A stretch of DNA of 64,000 nucleotides. It comes from Xanthomonas fragariae. Lineage in GTDB: Bacteria; Pseudomonadota; Gammaproteobacteria; Xanthomonadales; Xanthomonadaceae. Shown piece by piece: positions 1 through 9,054 of this stretch. Under the pieces are notes generated by a model. It saw only the letters and a program-made list of their open reading frames with translations, ran no database searches and had not been told where the DNA came from. A program made the translations under genes and the position numbers. Positions within the stretch are counted from its first letter, which is position 1. The number at the start of each line of letters is the position of its first letter. Where the stretch lies: the NCBI RefSeq assembly GCF_017603965.1, contig NZ_CP071955.1, forward strand, positions 3,472,001 to 3,536,000, in the 5' to 3' direction.

Positions 1-560
1 CCGCGGAAATCCGGGGTCAGGATCTCGATGCGGGTCTTGGGCGAGCTAACGCGAATCGCCGCAATGCAATCGACGAAATGCTGCGCACCACCGTCGCGCA
101 GATCGTCGCGATCCACGCTGGTCACCACCACATACTTCAAGCCCATGTCGGCAACGGTCGTCGCCAGGCTCGTCGGCTCGCTGGCGTCCGGTGGCTTGGG
201 CCGGCCGTGTGCCACGTCGCAGAACGAGCAGCGCCGCGTACACACCTCGCCCAGAATCATGAAGGTGGCGGTGCCGTGGCTGAAACACTCGTGGATATTC
301 GGGCAGCTGGCTTCTTCGCACACCGTGACCAGGCGGTTTTCGCGCAGCTTGGCCTTGAGGTTCTGCACCGCGTTGCCGGAAGGGATTCGCACGCGAATCC
401 ACGACGGCTTGCGCAGCACCGGCGCATCGACGAACTGCACCGGCGAGCGATTGATCTTGTCGCCACCGATCTGCTTGACGCCGGTCTGCAGGGGCGCAGA
501 CGCGGCGGTATCGCCGGAGACGACCTGCAAGGGGATGGAACGGGCGGTAGGCTGGGTCAT
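1..560 (-). CDS. lipA: lipoyl synthase (3' part outside window)
   Basis: Radical-SAM lipoyl synthase, which inserts two sulfur atoms into the octanoyl chain carried on lipoyl domains of 2-oxoacid dehydrogenases and GcvH. Reading down from the ATG at 560, the first 186 codons are present. The auxiliary-cluster cysteines are C81, C86 and C92 (motif [12 protein letters not shown]), and the radical-SAM CxxxCxxC motif is C107, C111 and C114. The C-terminal 140 or so residues lie beyond base 1. It follows lipB by 13 bases on the same strand, the usual lipB-lipA pairing in which LipB supplies the octanoylated substrate. The window edge cuts the gene; nothing suggests it is broken. Confidence 0.97.
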   Translation of the reverse strand, partial: MTQPTARSIPLQVVSGDTAASAPLQTGVKQIGGDKINRSPVQFVDAPVLRKPSWIRVRIPSGNAVQNLKAKLRENRLVTVCEEASCPNIHECFSHGTATFMILGEVCTRRCSFCDVAHGRPKPPDASEPTSLATTVADMGLKYVVVTSVDRDDLRDGGAQHFVDCIAAIRVSSPKTRIEILTPDFR

Positions 561-573
561 GGATAAGGGGCGC

Positions 574-1272
574 TCAGGCCAGAAGCGAAAGGTCAGGCAA
601 CGCGTAACCGGGCTGCAACACGAGACCGAGCTGGCGCGCCAGCTGATCGAGCAGCACCGCCTTGACGGCGTCCATCCCGGAGGGGCCACCCAATTCTAGC
701 ACCGAGGTCACCTGCAGGCCCTCGTAGCCGCACGGGTTGATGCGGTGAAAAGGCTCCAGGTCCATCGCCACGTTGAACGAAAGCCCGTGGAAAGCGCAGC
801 CGCGCCGCACCCGGATACCAAGCGCGGCGATCTTGGCCCCACCGACATACACGCCGGGCGCGCCGTCGCGGCGCTCGGCGACGATGTTCCATTCGTCCAA
901 GGTGTCGATCAGCGCCTGCTCGATCTTGCACACGTAATGGCGCACACCAATCTTGAGCCGGCGCAGATCCAGCAGGGGATAGACCACCAACTGACCGGGG
1001 CCGTGATAGGTGACCTGACCGCCGCGATCAACCTGCAGCACCGGAATCTCGCCCGGCGCCAATACGTGTTCGGGCCTGCCCGCCTGGCCGAGTGTAAACA
1101 CCGGCGTATGCTCTAGCACCCATAGTTCGTCGGCGGTGTGCGCATCACGCGCATCGGTGAAACGCTGCATCGCACGCCACACCGGCGCGTACTCCTGCCG
1201 ACCGAGATCGCGTAGTTGTGCCGGCAGGCTCGAGACGGCTCTAAGCGCTGGCTCGGCCGCTACAGCGTCCAC
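574..1272 (-). CDS. lipB: lipoate-protein ligase B / octanoyl-ACP transferase
   Basis: Cytosolic octanoyltransferase that moves octanoate from acyl carrier protein to lipoyl-domain lysines, the step before LipA. The 232-residue protein has the family signature [12 protein letters not shown] at residues 83-94, the catalytic lysine K147 in GGAKIAALG and the catalytic cysteine C181 in NPCGYEG. Its length fits the family. The start at 1272 overlaps the end of the DUF493 gene by 13 bases, so the three genes (DUF493, lipB, lipA) read as one operon. A shorter start is possible inside the first 20 residues, which are poorly conserved in this family. Confidence 0.96.
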   Translation of the reverse strand: MDAVAAEPALRAVSSLPAQLRDLGRQEYAPVWRAMQRFTDARDAHTADELWVLEHTPVFTLGQAGRPEHVLAPGEIPVLQVDRGGQVTYHGPGQLVVYPLLDLRRLKIGVRHYVCKIEQALIDTLDEWNIVAERRDGAPGVYVGGAKIAALGIRVRRGCAFHGLSFNVAMDLEPFHRINPCGYEGLQVTSVLELGGPSGMDAVKAVLLDQLARQLGLVLQPGYALPDLSLLA

Positions 1273-1538
1273 TTCACTTCCGGGTGGTCGCGCAGGGCCT
1301 GATGGGCCGCGTCGAACTGCTCGCGGCTATCGGCACGAAAGCCGATCTTGACCGAGACATATTTGCCGCTGGACGAATGCTTCCAGCTGATGCTGTCTTC
1401 CAGCAACTCCACGCCGGTAACGGTGAGCAGACGTGGAAGTTCGGTTTCCAGCCCGCGTTCGGCCGTGCCCATGGCGCTGAGCTCGAAGGTGCCGGGAAAT
1501 TGAAAGCCTTGATCGGGGTGGTCGGTGCTGATTTCCAT
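1260..1538 (-). CDS. ybeD: DUF493 (YbeD-like) small protein
   Basis: A 92-residue protein of the DUF493/YbeD family, a small alpha-beta fold resembling the allosteric domain of phosphoglycerate dehydrogenase. The sequence shows the family pattern: [11 protein letters not shown] near the N-terminus, a central alternating strand region, and the end PEVKWTL. YbeD-type genes commonly precede lipB, and here the gene overlaps lipB, supporting a role tied to lipoate assembly, but its biochemical function is not established. It is the first gene of the transcription unit; the 270 bases upstream should hold the promoter. Confidence 0.9.
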   Translation of the reverse strand: MEISTDHPDQGFQFPGTFELSAMGTAERGLETELPRLLTVTGVELLEDSISWKHSSSGKYVSVKIGFRADSREQFDAAHQALRDHPEVKWTL

Positions 1539-1652
1539 CTATCCATTATTGGGTCGGTGGTGGATAAACCCAAGCTCTGCCCAGCCAATCGATGAGATTG
1601 CCTGGGCCTTGATCATGTGGGGAATCCAAACTTTTTACAAAGTTACGCAGTT

Positions 1653-1686
1653 ACATTGCTGGGTCAAATACATTGCTGGGTCAAAC
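1653..1686. repeat. tandem 17-bp duplication
   Basis: Two adjacent 17-base copies of ACATTGCTGGGTCAAAT (second copy ends in C) lie in the AT-richer gap between the DUF493 gene and the LpxR-like gene. The rest of this 270-base gap shows no gene. Confidence 0.8.
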
Positions 1687-1808
1687 AAATCTACATGTGA
1701 ATGGTGTTTTGCACAGAATGAGGCAGCTGCGGAACACTTCACGCGGCGCAGCAGCGACCGCAGGCACCTTTGCTGAACACCGCCCCTCCTCAACTCTCCA
1801 GGCCCTCC

Positions 1809-2870
1809 ATGCACCGACCGCGCGCATTGTCTGCTGCCCTGCTGTTTTGTCTTTCCGGGCTTTCGATGCCGGCCCTGGCGGCTGACCGGTGCGATTCCAG
1901 CACACTGGGCCGCACCCCGCAGGCGGTGAACTTCCGGGTGGATAACGACCTGTTCGGCGGTGAGGAGCAGGACCAGGGCTATTCCAATGGCGCGGTGCTA
2001 ACGCTGGTGTCGCCCAACCTGGTCGATTACACCGACGACCCTTGCTTTCCGCACACCGCGCGCTGGGTCAACAGCTATCTGGAACGCCTGCATCCGGGCG
2101 AGTTCGATCAGCAAAACATGGTGTTCTCAATCGGCCAGACGATCTTCACCCCCACCGACTCCACCCGTCGCGACGTGATCCCGGAGGACCGCCCGTATGC
2201 GGGCATCCTACTGGCGAGCTTCGGTTACAACGCGCGCAACGAGGCGCATCTGCGCGCCACGCAGCTGCAGATCGGTGTGGTCGGCAAGTGGGCATTTGCG
2301 CAGCAAGCGCAGGATGCGATCCACGATGTGCTAGGCGATAAGAAATTCCAGGGCTGGGACAACCAGCTGCATAACGAGCCGCTGCTCAACTTGGTGCATG
2401 AACGTATGCGCCGCTGGCCGGCAGATGCCGCGGCCAACGCGGACGGCTTCGGCTGGGATTTCATTTCGCACTGGGGCGGCTCGGTCGGCAACATGGCCAC
2501 GCATCTGAATGCCGGCGGCGAAGCCCGCTTCGGCTGGAAACTTTCGGACGACTTCGGCAGCACCCCGACCCGCCCGGCCGGCGAAAACACCGCACCCAGC
2601 CGGCTCGGACGCGCTAGCGGCTGGTCGGGTCATCTATTCGTGACCACCGATGCGCGCTGGGTGCTGCGCGACATCACTCTGGACGGCAACACCTTCGGCA
2701 ATAGTCACAGCGTGGACAAGCGCCCATTCGTCGGCGACGTCGGTTACGGCCTGGCGGTGATGTACGGCCGCTGGAAGTTTGCCCTCGTCCGCTACCAGCG
2801 CAGCCGCGAATTCGGCACGCAGCGCGAGACGCCGGTGTATGGGAGCTTCACGATCAGTCGGCTGCTTTGA
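1809..2870 (+). CDS. lpxR: LpxR-like outer-membrane lipid A deacylase (DUF2219)
   Basis: A 353-residue exported protein of the DUF2219/LpxR family, outer-membrane beta-barrels that remove the 3'-acyloxyacyl group of lipid A. The start at 1809 gives a clean signal peptide (MHRPRALSAALLFCLSGL through ALA, mature end at ADRC); an in-frame start 39 bases upstream adds non-signal sequence and is less likely. The family core VDNDLFGG...DQGYSNGAVLTL is at about residues 40-65, and SIGQTIFTP with EDRPYAG follows. The C-terminus ends in an outer-membrane-like alternating strand (SFTISRLL). It is transcribed toward the carboxypeptidase gene and the two converge on a hairpin terminator. Enzymatic activity is inferred from family only. 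Confidence 0.82.
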   Translation: MHRPRALSAALLFCLSGLSMPALAADRCDSSTLGRTPQAVNFRVDNDLFGGEEQDQGYSNGAVLTLVSPNLVDYTDDPCFPHTARWVNSYLERLHPGEFDQQNMVFSIGQTIFTPTDSTRRDVIPEDRPYAGILLASFGYNARNEAHLRATQLQIGVVGKWAFAQQAQDAIHDVLGDKKFQGWDNQLHNEPLLNLVHERMRRWPADAAANADGFGWDFISHWGGSVGNMATHLNAGGEARFGWKLSDDFGSTPTRPAGENTAPSRLGRASGWSGHLFVTTDARWVLRDITLDGNTFGNSHSVDKRPFVGDVGYGLAVMYGRWKFALVRYQRSREFGTQRETPVYGSFTISRLL

Positions 2871-2872
2871 GG

Positions 2873-2968
2873 GCGGGGATTGGGGAGTTGGGACTGGTCA
2901 GAGCGGGGCTGCAACGTGTTGTTCTCGTTCTCGTTCTTGCCAATTCCAAATGCCGAATCTCGAATCCC
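2873..2968. repeat. dispersed ATTCCCG-type intergenic repeat, copy 1
   Basis: The gap after the LpxR-like gene starts with GGGGATTGGGGAGTTGGGA and ends with ATTCCAAATGCCGAATCTC followed by GAATCCCC. The two ends are imperfect inverted partners around a unique centre. Similar pairs occur at 13968-14116 and 27657-27767, with partial relatives near 7103, 12738 and 38700. Confidence 0.6.
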
Positions 2969-2971
2969 CGC

Positions 2972-2999
2972 AAAAAAGCCGGCTTTCGCCGGCATTTTT
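2972..2999. terminator. bidirectional hairpin terminator
   Basis: GCCGGC-TTTC-GCCGGC with an A tract on the left and ATTTTT on the right, placed between the converging LpxR-like and carboxypeptidase genes, so it can serve both strands. Confidence 0.8.
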
Positions 3000-3000
3000 A

Positions 3001-4203
3001 TTACGACTCCCACCACATCCAGAAGGCATCCCAGAGGCGCTTAAAGAATCCACCTTCTTCGACGGCGTTAAGCGCCACTAGCGGCGCCTGGGCGATGATC
3101 TTGCCGTCCAGGCTGACCTTGACCGTACCGATTTGCTGACCCTGCTTGATCGGGGCCTGCAGGTTCTTGGCTACTTCCATGCTGGGCTTGAGGTCGTTGT
3201 AGCGGCCGCGCTGCAGACTGACCAGCAGTGGTTGCGCCACACCAAGCCGCACTTCGTCCTGCTGCCCCTTCCACACCTTTTGCTTGGTTACGACCTTGCC
3301 GGGTGCATACAGACTATGGGTTTCGAAGAAGCGGAAGCCCCAGTTGAGCAGTGCCAGGCTGTCGTCGGCGCGCTGCTTTTCGGAGGTGTCGCCCATGACC
3401 ACGGCCACCAGACGCTGATCGCCGCGCTTGGCCGAGCTCAGCAGGCAGTAGCCGGCTTCGGAAGTATGGCCGGTCTTGATGCCGTCCACCGCCGGGTCGC
3501 GCCACAGCAGCAGGTTGCGGTTGTTCTGCTTGATGGTGCCAACCTGGAATTCCTTGATCTTGTTGTAGGCGTAGGTCTCCGGGTAATCGCGCACCATCGC
3601 GCGGCCCAGCATGGCCAGGTCGTAAGCGGTGGAGTGATGGCCTTCGGCGCCCAGGCCGTGCGCGTTGACGAAGTGGGAGTCCTTCATACCGATTTTGCCG
3701 GCGTAGCTGTTCATCAGCGAGGCGAAGGCTTCTTCGCTGCCGGCCACATGCTCGGCCAGCGCGATCGCGGCATCGTTGCCGGACTGGATGGCCATGCCTT
3801 TTTCCATGTCTTCCAGACGTGCGGTCTGATTGACTGGAAAGCCGCTGTAGCTGCCGTCGGTGCCGGCGCCGCCTTCGCGCCAGGCGCGCTCGCTCATCAT
3901 GACTTGGTCGTCACGCTTGAATTTGCCGTTCTTGATCTCGGCCGCGACCACGTAGGAGGTCATCACCTTGGTGATGCTGGCCGGGGCGAGCTGCTGATGG
4001 ATGTTCTCACCGGCGAGCACTTGCCCGGTGGCGTAGTCCATCAGGATCCAGGACTTGGACACGGCCGGTGCGGGTGCGGGCGGAACCGGCACGACGGCCG
4101 GCGCAGCCGCCGCGGCAGGAGCCGGCGGCGGCGCGGGTGTCTGGGCGCAGGCCAGGCCGAAGGCGAGCGTGGCCACGGCAGCGGCAGCGAAGCGGAATTT
4201 CAT
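3001..4203 (-). CDS. dacC: D-alanyl-D-alanine carboxypeptidase (PBP5/6 type)
   Basis: Periplasmic serine carboxypeptidase that trims the terminal D-Ala of peptidoglycan pentapeptides. The start at 4203 gives MKFRFAAAAVATLAFGLACA as a signal peptide, followed by an Ala/Pro-rich stretch of about 30 residues not typical of the enzyme core. Active-site motifs are all present: S76-I-T-K79, SGN at 141-143 and KTG at 243-245. The C-terminus ends in a Trp/Phe-rich amphipathic helix (FFKRLWDAFWMWWES), the membrane anchor typical of PBP5/6. Length is 400 residues, normal for the family. It follows rlpA on the same strand after a 262-base gap. The choice between dacA and dacC as symbol is arbitrary. Confidence 0.94.
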   Translation of the reverse strand: MKFRFAAAAVATLAFGLACAQTPAPPPAPAAAAAPAVVPVPPAPAPAVSKSWILMDYATGQVLAGENIHQQLAPASITKVMTSYVVAAEIKNGKFKRDDQVMMSERAWREGGAGTDGSYSGFPVNQTARLEDMEKGMAIQSGNDAAIALAEHVAGSEEAFASLMNSYAGKIGMKDSHFVNAHGLGAEGHHSTAYDLAMLGRAMVRDYPETYAYNKIKEFQVGTIKQNNRNLLLWRDPAVDGIKTGHTSEAGYCLLSSAKRGDQRLVAVVMGDTSEKQRADDSLALLNWGFRFFETHSLYAPGKVVTKQKVWKGQQDEVRLGVAQPLLVSLQRGRYNDLKPSMEVAKNLQAPIKQGQQIGTVKVSLDGKIIAQAPLVALNAVEEGGFFKRLWDAFWMWWES

Positions 4204-4465
4204 TGAAGAACGACTCCTGACGGGCCCGAAGGCTGGGTAATGCAAAATTGTAAGGTGCGACGGCGATCAGGGCGACGCGTCATGAGGCGCGCGCGTCTGC
4301 GCAGTTCAGCGATGGCGGCAGAGCGCGCGTCAACCGCGGCCAATCAAAGCGAGCAGCTTGTCGGTGCGCGCACAAAGCGCGCCCTCACCAAAATGCCTTG
4401 AGAGTGCGTGCCGATTCCAGTCACCGGCAATATTCACCGGTGACGGGGCAGTCACTTGATCGTGC

Positions 4466-5875
4466 TCAATTGGCGACGATCTGTGGGCGACCGAAACCAA
4501 GACCGGCAATGCGCTGGGCGATTTCCGAGGCATTGGCGTGGTCGCGAGCATTCACGCGCAACCGCCACAAGGTGCGGCCGCCGCTGACGATGTCGCTGAC
4601 GCTTGCACCGGCGATACCGGCCGAGGCCAGCTGCGACAGTGCGCGATTGGCGTTTTCGCGGCTGGCAAAACTGGCGACCTGCAGCAGGATGTCGCCCAAT
4701 GCGGCTTCGGCCACGCTTGGCGCCTTGGCAGGCACCGGCTCTGTTTTGAGCGAACGTGCGGGCGCGCTGGCCGGCACTCTGACCACGGCAACGGCAACCG
4801 GCGCAGGCCATGCAGACGCAGCGGCCGGTGCCGGTGCCGGCGATGTCGCTCGCGGCGTGGCAGCTGCTGGCTTGCCGGCGGCCACATGCACGCCGTGCGA
4901 TTTCATCCAGACATCGAAATTGTCGGCATTGCCGGGCTGACGCGAATCGGCCACCCGGTAGCGCCATCGCTCGCCTGCAGCATTGACCGGCGCAGTGGCA
5001 GCCGATACTGCTGCAGGCAAGGCAACCGTAGCCGCCGACGTTGTCGCCACCTCCTGCGACGGCAACGTGCGGGTAGGCAGACGCTGCACCAGCCCGTCGA
5101 TCTGGCTGCCGTTTGCGGCCGGCTGCGCGGCCGCGACGGCCGTGTTGAATGGGGCCAGACCACTACGGCGCTTGGCCAGCAGATTGCCGTTGTCGGCTTC
5201 GGTCAGACCACGCACTTCGACGTTGCCGGTGCCCTTGCCGGTGATGCCCAGCTTGATCGCAGCGGCGTAGCTCAGATCGATCACGCGGCCATCGTGGAAC
5301 GGGCCGCGGTCGTTGACGCGCACCACCACCGAGTCGCCGGTGTCGGTATTGGTCACCAGCGCAAAGCTGGGCAGCGGCAAGGTCTTGTGGGCGGCGGTGA
5401 AGGCGTACATGTCGTAGACCTCCTTGTTGGAAGTCAGCCGGCCGTGGAACTTGCTGCCGTAGTAAGAAGCCGTGCCGCGTTCGACATAGCCGCCAGGGCC
5501 GTCCATCACCACATAGCGCTTGCCCAGCACTTCGTACGGTGAGCGATTGCCCACCGCCGAGCGCGGCTCGTTTGTGACCAGCGGCTCAGGGATGCAGGCC
5601 ACGTTGGGCACGTGATCCGGCGTGCTGTCCTCGACACCCGGTTTGTACAGGCCACCAGCGGTGTAGTCGCCGCGCGTGGACGGGTCCTCCTTGGCTGCCG
5701 CATACGGAGAGGTCGACGGACATCCGGTAGCGCTCCCCTTGCCTTCGACCTTGATGCCCTTGATGGTGCCACTGGGATTACTGTCGGCACTCTTCTTCGG
5801 TGCGCTGCTACAGGCCGCCAAGCCGAGCATCAGCGCCATCGGGATCAGCCACTTGGGGCCTGTCATGCTGTTCAT
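4466..5875 (-). CDS. rlpA: rare lipoprotein A, septal-ring lytic transglycosylase
   Basis: Outer-membrane lipoprotein that cleaves denuded glycan strands at the division site. The signal peptide ends in the lipobox LAAC with C22 as lipidation site. The double-psi beta-barrel domain covers about residues 130-220: GTASYYGSKFHGR, the conserved acidic E152 and D189 in VRVNDRGPF. A Pro/Ala-rich linker of about 130 residues leads to a C-terminal SPOR domain (about 392-469; ILLQVASFASRENANRAL) that binds denuded septal peptidoglycan. At 469 residues it is longer than E. coli RlpA because of the linker. Its ATG overlaps the mltB stop codon by 4 bases, so translation is probably coupled. Confidence 0.95.
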   Translation of the reverse strand: MNSMTGPKWLIPMALMLGLAACSSAPKKSADSNPSGTIKGIKVEGKGSATGCPSTSPYAAAKEDPSTRGDYTAGGLYKPGVEDSTPDHVPNVACIPEPLVTNEPRSAVGNRSPYEVLGKRYVVMDGPGGYVERGTASYYGSKFHGRLTSNKEVYDMYAFTAAHKTLPLPSFALVTNTDTGDSVVVRVNDRGPFHDGRVIDLSYAAAIKLGITGKGTGNVEVRGLTEADNGNLLAKRRSGLAPFNTAVAAAQPAANGSQIDGLVQRLPTRTLPSQEVATTSAATVALPAAVSAATAPVNAAGERWRYRVADSRQPGNADNFDVWMKSHGVHVAAGKPAAATPRATSPAPAPAAASAWPAPVAVAVVRVPASAPARSLKTEPVPAKAPSVAEAALGDILLQVASFASRENANRALSQLASAGIAGASVSDIVSGGRTLWRLRVNARDHANASEIAQRIAGLGFGRPQIVAN

Positions 5876-7020
5876 GCAGGGGGTAACTCCTTGCCGGCGA
5901 TGGCCTCGGACAGCTGGAACACTGCCATCGCGTACATCTTGGAAATGTTGTATCGGGTGATCGCGTAGAAATTCTGGAAGCCGAGCCAGTGCTGCTTGCC
6001 GTTGGCGTCATCCAGGGTGATCGGGGTGGCAGTACTGCCGGCCACCACCGGCGCATTAGGGTGATAGCCGCGCGCTGACAGGTCAGCAAGGGTGTACACC
6101 GGCGACCAATCGGTAGGGTTGAACTCCTCGCGCCCGGTCGCCAGCGTGGCAGGCACCGCAACCTCACCACCGCGCACCCAGCCGCCCTTCTTGACGAAGT
6201 AATTGGCGATCGAGGCAAACACGTCGTTGTGATCGGTGAACACGTTGCGCTTGCCGTCGGCATCGCCATCGACCGCGAACTGGCGGTAGCTGGACGGCAT
6301 GAACTGCCCCATGCCCATCGCGCCGGCATAGCTGCCGATCAGCGTGGTGACGTCGAGTTGCTCTTCCTTGCCGAGAGCGAACAGCTGGCCGAGTTCGTCG
6401 CGAAAAAACAGCTCGCGGCGCACTTCGCGTTCGAGCTTGGCCGGGTCGCCGCTGCGCGGATAGCGGAACGCCAGCGTGTAAAGCGCATCCAGCACGCGGT
6501 ATTTGCCGGCGTTGCTGCCGTAGCTGGTTTCCACCCCGATAATGGCGACGATGACCTGCGCAGGCACGCCGGTGGCGGATTCAACCTTGCTCAGTTCGGC
6601 GCGGTGTTCTGCCAGGAACTTACGACCGCCGTCGATGCGCGCCTTGGTGATGAACATCGGCCGGTATTCGTTCCACGGCTTGACCCGCTCGGCCGGGCGC
6701 GACATCGCAGTCGCCAAAGCGTCCTTGAATTGCGCCTGCGCCAACACCGCTTCGATCCGGGCGGGGTCGATGGCGTATTTGGCGGCGGTGTCGCGCACGA
6801 AATTGGCGCGTGCGATCTCGAACGGTACCGGAGTCAGGTCGACCGGCGGCAGCGCGGGCGCTTCGGCAGCGGCGCTGACGGGCGCGACCGGCGTGCTCGG
6901 CGTGCTCGGCGGCTTGGCCGGAGGCGCGCTGGCGGTTAGCGGCGGGGACCGAGGGCTGGGCTGGGTCGCGCAGGCGACAAGGCCGAGGGTGAGCAGGCAG
7001 GTCAGAGTGCGTCGAATCAT
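5872..7020 (-). CDS. mltB: membrane-bound lytic murein transglycosylase B
   Basis: Lipoprotein lytic transglycosylase that cleaves peptidoglycan between MurNAc and GlcNAc with formation of 1,6-anhydroMurNAc. The start at 7020 gives a short lipoprotein signal with lipobox LVAC17; an upstream in-frame ATG would add 18 residues that do not look like a signal. After a Pro/Ala-rich spacer, the SLT_2-type domain follows with the catalytic glutamate in IIGVETSYGSNAGKYRVLDAL-like sequence and the family motif MGMGQFMPSSYRQFAVDGD. The protein is 382 residues. It is followed at 4-base overlap by rlpA; its natural partner rodA is separated from it by the polygalacturonase gene. Confidence 0.95.
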   Translation of the reverse strand: MIRRTLTCLLTLGLVACATQPSPRSPPLTASAPPAKPPSTPSTPVAPVSAAAEAPALPPVDLTPVPFEIARANFVRDTAAKYAIDPARIEAVLAQAQFKDALATAMSRPAERVKPWNEYRPMFITKARIDGGRKFLAEHRAELSKVESATGVPAQVIVAIIGVETSYGSNAGKYRVLDALYTLAFRYPRSGDPAKLEREVRRELFFRDELGQLFALGKEEQLDVTTLIGSYAGAMGMGQFMPSSYRQFAVDGDADGKRNVFTDHNDVFASIANYFVKKGGWVRGGEVAVPATLATGREEFNPTDWSPVYTLADLSARGYHPNAPVVAGSTATPITLDDANGKQHWLGFQNFYAITRYNISKMYAMAVFQLSEAIAGKELPPA

Positions 7021-7362
7021 CGGCCGAGAGTAACAGAGATCAAATGAACTTCCAGCAATAAGACCATGAAACACAAGAATTTTAGCCAGCCACTTTTACG
7101 GCGATGGATTGGGAGGTGGGAAGTTGGGATTCGTGAGGTGCCTAGCCACGCGTAGAGTGCGCCGATGTCTGCTGATGCGTAACCGACCTGGAGTTGCCGA
7201 GTGATTGATGTCAGAGCGCCGAGGACGCGGTGTGTTTGGCGGCGATGACGTCCGGCCCGTGCTGTCTGCAGTAGGAAAGCCGATCCGATTGGCTGGCCGG
7301 TTCTTTCCAGCCATGTCGGTCCAGCCAGCAAGCGCGGCCGGGGAGCGGCCGCGCTTGATCGA
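7021..7362. other. intergenic gap mltB / polygalacturonase
   Basis: No gene is seen. The gap carries a short relative of the dispersed repeat family (GATTGGGAGGTGGGAAGTT then GGGATTCG, about 7103-7136) and, next to the polygalacturonase stop, an 11-bp perfect hairpin listed separately. Any mltB promoter would lie just above 7020. Confidence 0.6.
7330..7356 (-). terminator. hairpin after polygalacturonase gene
   Basis: AAGCGCGGCCG-GGGAG-CGGCCGCGCTT is a perfect 11-bp stem with a 5-base loop, 7 bases beyond the polygalacturonase stop codon. There is no T run, so it may protect the mRNA 3' end rather than terminate on its own. Confidence 0.65.
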
Positions 7363-8760
7363 TCACAACGCCGGGAAGCGCGGCGCACCCGAGCAGGTGG
7401 GAACGCTGCCGCTGACTTGCACGACCGGCGTGGTGACGCCGGCACCGCTCGGCACGAGCATGCTGTTGCCCAGCACGATCTGCGCATTGCTGGCAGTGAC
7501 CGATATGTTGTCGGCCACCACGTTGGCCAGCACCAGATCCAGAGGCGTCTGTGCGTCGTAGCCCTTCAGGATCCAACCCTTGCCGCCGACGCCATCCGCG
7601 GCGCGCAGCCCGTTGACGACGATGTCGCTGAAGCTCGGCTTGGTGCCGCCTCGGCCGCCGGAGGAATAGAACGGATTGATCACCAGCGGGCTGGTCACCC
7701 CGTACAGGCAGGTATTGCGATAGGTGACCATGCTGACCGGACCGCCCTTGGCGATGCTGGTTTTGATCCGCAGACCGTTGTTATCGGTGCTGCGATTGCC
7801 GGCGTCGTCGGTGGACACGATGACGTTGTTGTCGACCAGCACATTGCTGACGCCGTACATCACTTCGCTGCCGATCGAAATGCCGTGCGTGGCATAACAC
7901 CGCGAGTTGCGCACGGTGATATTTGCCGACCTGGACGCGATGGTCTTGATCGCCACGCAATCGTCTCCGCTCATCACATCGCTATCGTGGATGGTGGCGT
8001 TGAGCACGCTATCCAGATCCAGGCCATCGGTGTTGGGGCTGGTCGCCGGCGACTTCACCCGCACACCCCAGACGGTCAGGCCATCGAGGATATGCGCAAA
8101 GAAATGAAAGTACGCCGCGTTGATCAGATTGACGTTGTAGAGCGTAAATGCACTTGAATTCTGCACCTTGATCAGGTCCGGGCTGTTCTGCACCTGGCCG
8201 GAGGCCTTGGCCTTTTCGCCAGACTCCCACCAGGTGGTGCTCTTACCGAGCATGGTCAGATCGCCGCGGCCGTCGATGGTGCCCTGATGCTCGCCACTGC
8301 GCACGCCCATCACGCCCGACCTGGAGCCTTTGATGCTGATCAGTGGCAAACATCCACCGCTCTTGGAGCCGGCAGTACCGCAACCGCTGCCGTAATCGGC
8401 CGGCTTGCGCGAGCCGTACAAGGTGACACCTTGATCGATGACCAAGGTGACGCCCATGGGAATCAACAACGGGCCCGTGAGAAAAGCGTTGCCGGAGCCA
8501 GCTTTCAGCAGCACACTGCCGTTCTTTCCCGTGCAGGCGGAGAGCGCGGCCTGGATGGTCCTCGTATCGGGCGGTGCGCTTTCCGATGCAGCGTCGAACA
8601 GGCGCCCGCTCGGCGTGTGGCTGGCACTCACCGACTGGCAGATGGCAGGAATCGCCGGCTCGGAGACAGCGCGCGTATCGCCCGACGCAAGCGTGATAGC
8701 GCCGGCCTGTGCGGCAAGCGTAAGACAGACACCGCCGATGGCGGTGGTTAGCAGTTTCAT
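7363..8760 (-). CDS. pghA: secreted polygalacturonase (GH28)
   Basis: Endo/exo-polygalacturonase that hydrolyses plant homogalacturonan, expected to leave the cell through the type II secretion system. The start at 8760 gives a standard signal peptide (MKLLTTAIGGVCLTLAAQAG, cut after AGA). The GH28 active site is complete: NTDG at 243-246 with D245, SGDDC with D266/D267, THGISIGS with H292, and RIK at 331-333. Length is 465 residues. It lies between rodA and mltB, parts of a wall-synthesis cluster to which it does not belong functionally. It has its own HrpX-type promoter (PIP box at 8881-8905). The symbol rests on similarity in type and location to the X. campestris pghA gene and is less certain than the function. 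Confidence 0.93.
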   Translation of the reverse strand: MKLLTTAIGGVCLTLAAQAGAITLASGDTRAVSEPAIPAICQSVSASHTPSGRLFDAASESAPPDTRTIQAALSACTGKNGSVLLKAGSGNAFLTGPLLIPMGVTLVIDQGVTLYGSRKPADYGSGCGTAGSKSGGCLPLISIKGSRSGVMGVRSGEHQGTIDGRGDLTMLGKSTTWWESGEKAKASGQVQNSPDLIKVQNSSAFTLYNVNLINAAYFHFFAHILDGLTVWGVRVKSPATSPNTDGLDLDSVLNATIHDSDVMSGDDCVAIKTIASRSANITVRNSRCYATHGISIGSEVMYGVSNVLVDNNVIVSTDDAGNRSTDNNGLRIKTSIAKGGPVSMVTYRNTCLYGVTSPLVINPFYSSGGRGGTKPSFSDIVVNGLRAADGVGGKGWILKGYDAQTPLDLVLANVVADNISVTASNAQIVLGNSMLVPSGAGVTTPVVQVSGSVPTCSGAPRFPAL

Positions 8761-8844
8761 GGAAGAGGTCACCTGTAAAAATGAATTAGCGCGTGCCTGC
8801 TGAAGCAACGCGATCCGGGTGCGAAACACACCGCGGAGTGGCGG

Positions 8845-8850
8845 ACTCTA
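8845..8850 (-). promoter_or_regulatory. -10 element of polygalacturonase promoter
   Basis: TAGAGT on the minus strand fits the YANNNT element required downstream of PIP boxes, exactly 30 bases from the box at 8881-8905. Transcription would begin near 8838, leaving a leader of about 78 bases before the ATG at 8760. Confidence 0.78.
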
Positions 8851-8880
8851 CCTTTCGATACACATGCGCACAAAGGGCGA

Positions 8881-8905
8881 ACGAACCGGACGCCGTACGA
8901 ACGAA
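8881..8905 (-). promoter_or_regulatory. PIP box (HrpX binding site), doubled
   Basis: On the minus strand TTCGT-N15-TTCGT (8905 to 8881) matches the plant-inducible-promoter consensus TTCGB-N15-TTCGB perfectly. Because each half is a tandem TTCGTTCG, a second perfect box, TTCGT-N15-TTCGC, is offset by 4 bases (8901 to 8877), but only the first has the 30-32 base spacing to the -10 element TAGAGT. Confidence 0.85.
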
Positions 8906-9054
8906 GGGCAATGCGCTGGTGTGTCGGCACTGCAATGCAGCGCCCAGAAATGCAGCGCCCAGAACGGTGCGCAATAAACGAATCGTCAGCGAAGCGACAC
9001 GTGCGTGTCATATGGCGCAGGTTCGATGCCCTGCCCTATGCGAGCAGCGCGGGC

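Noticed and set aside
1438..1465. TTCGG...TTCGG pair resembling a PIP box
   Set aside because: The spacing is N13 rather than N15 and it lies inside the DUF493 gene.
3133..4206. Long plus-strand open frame opposite the carboxypeptidase gene
   Set aside because: It is the antisense shadow of a high-GC gene; composition is His/Gly/Val-rich without motifs.
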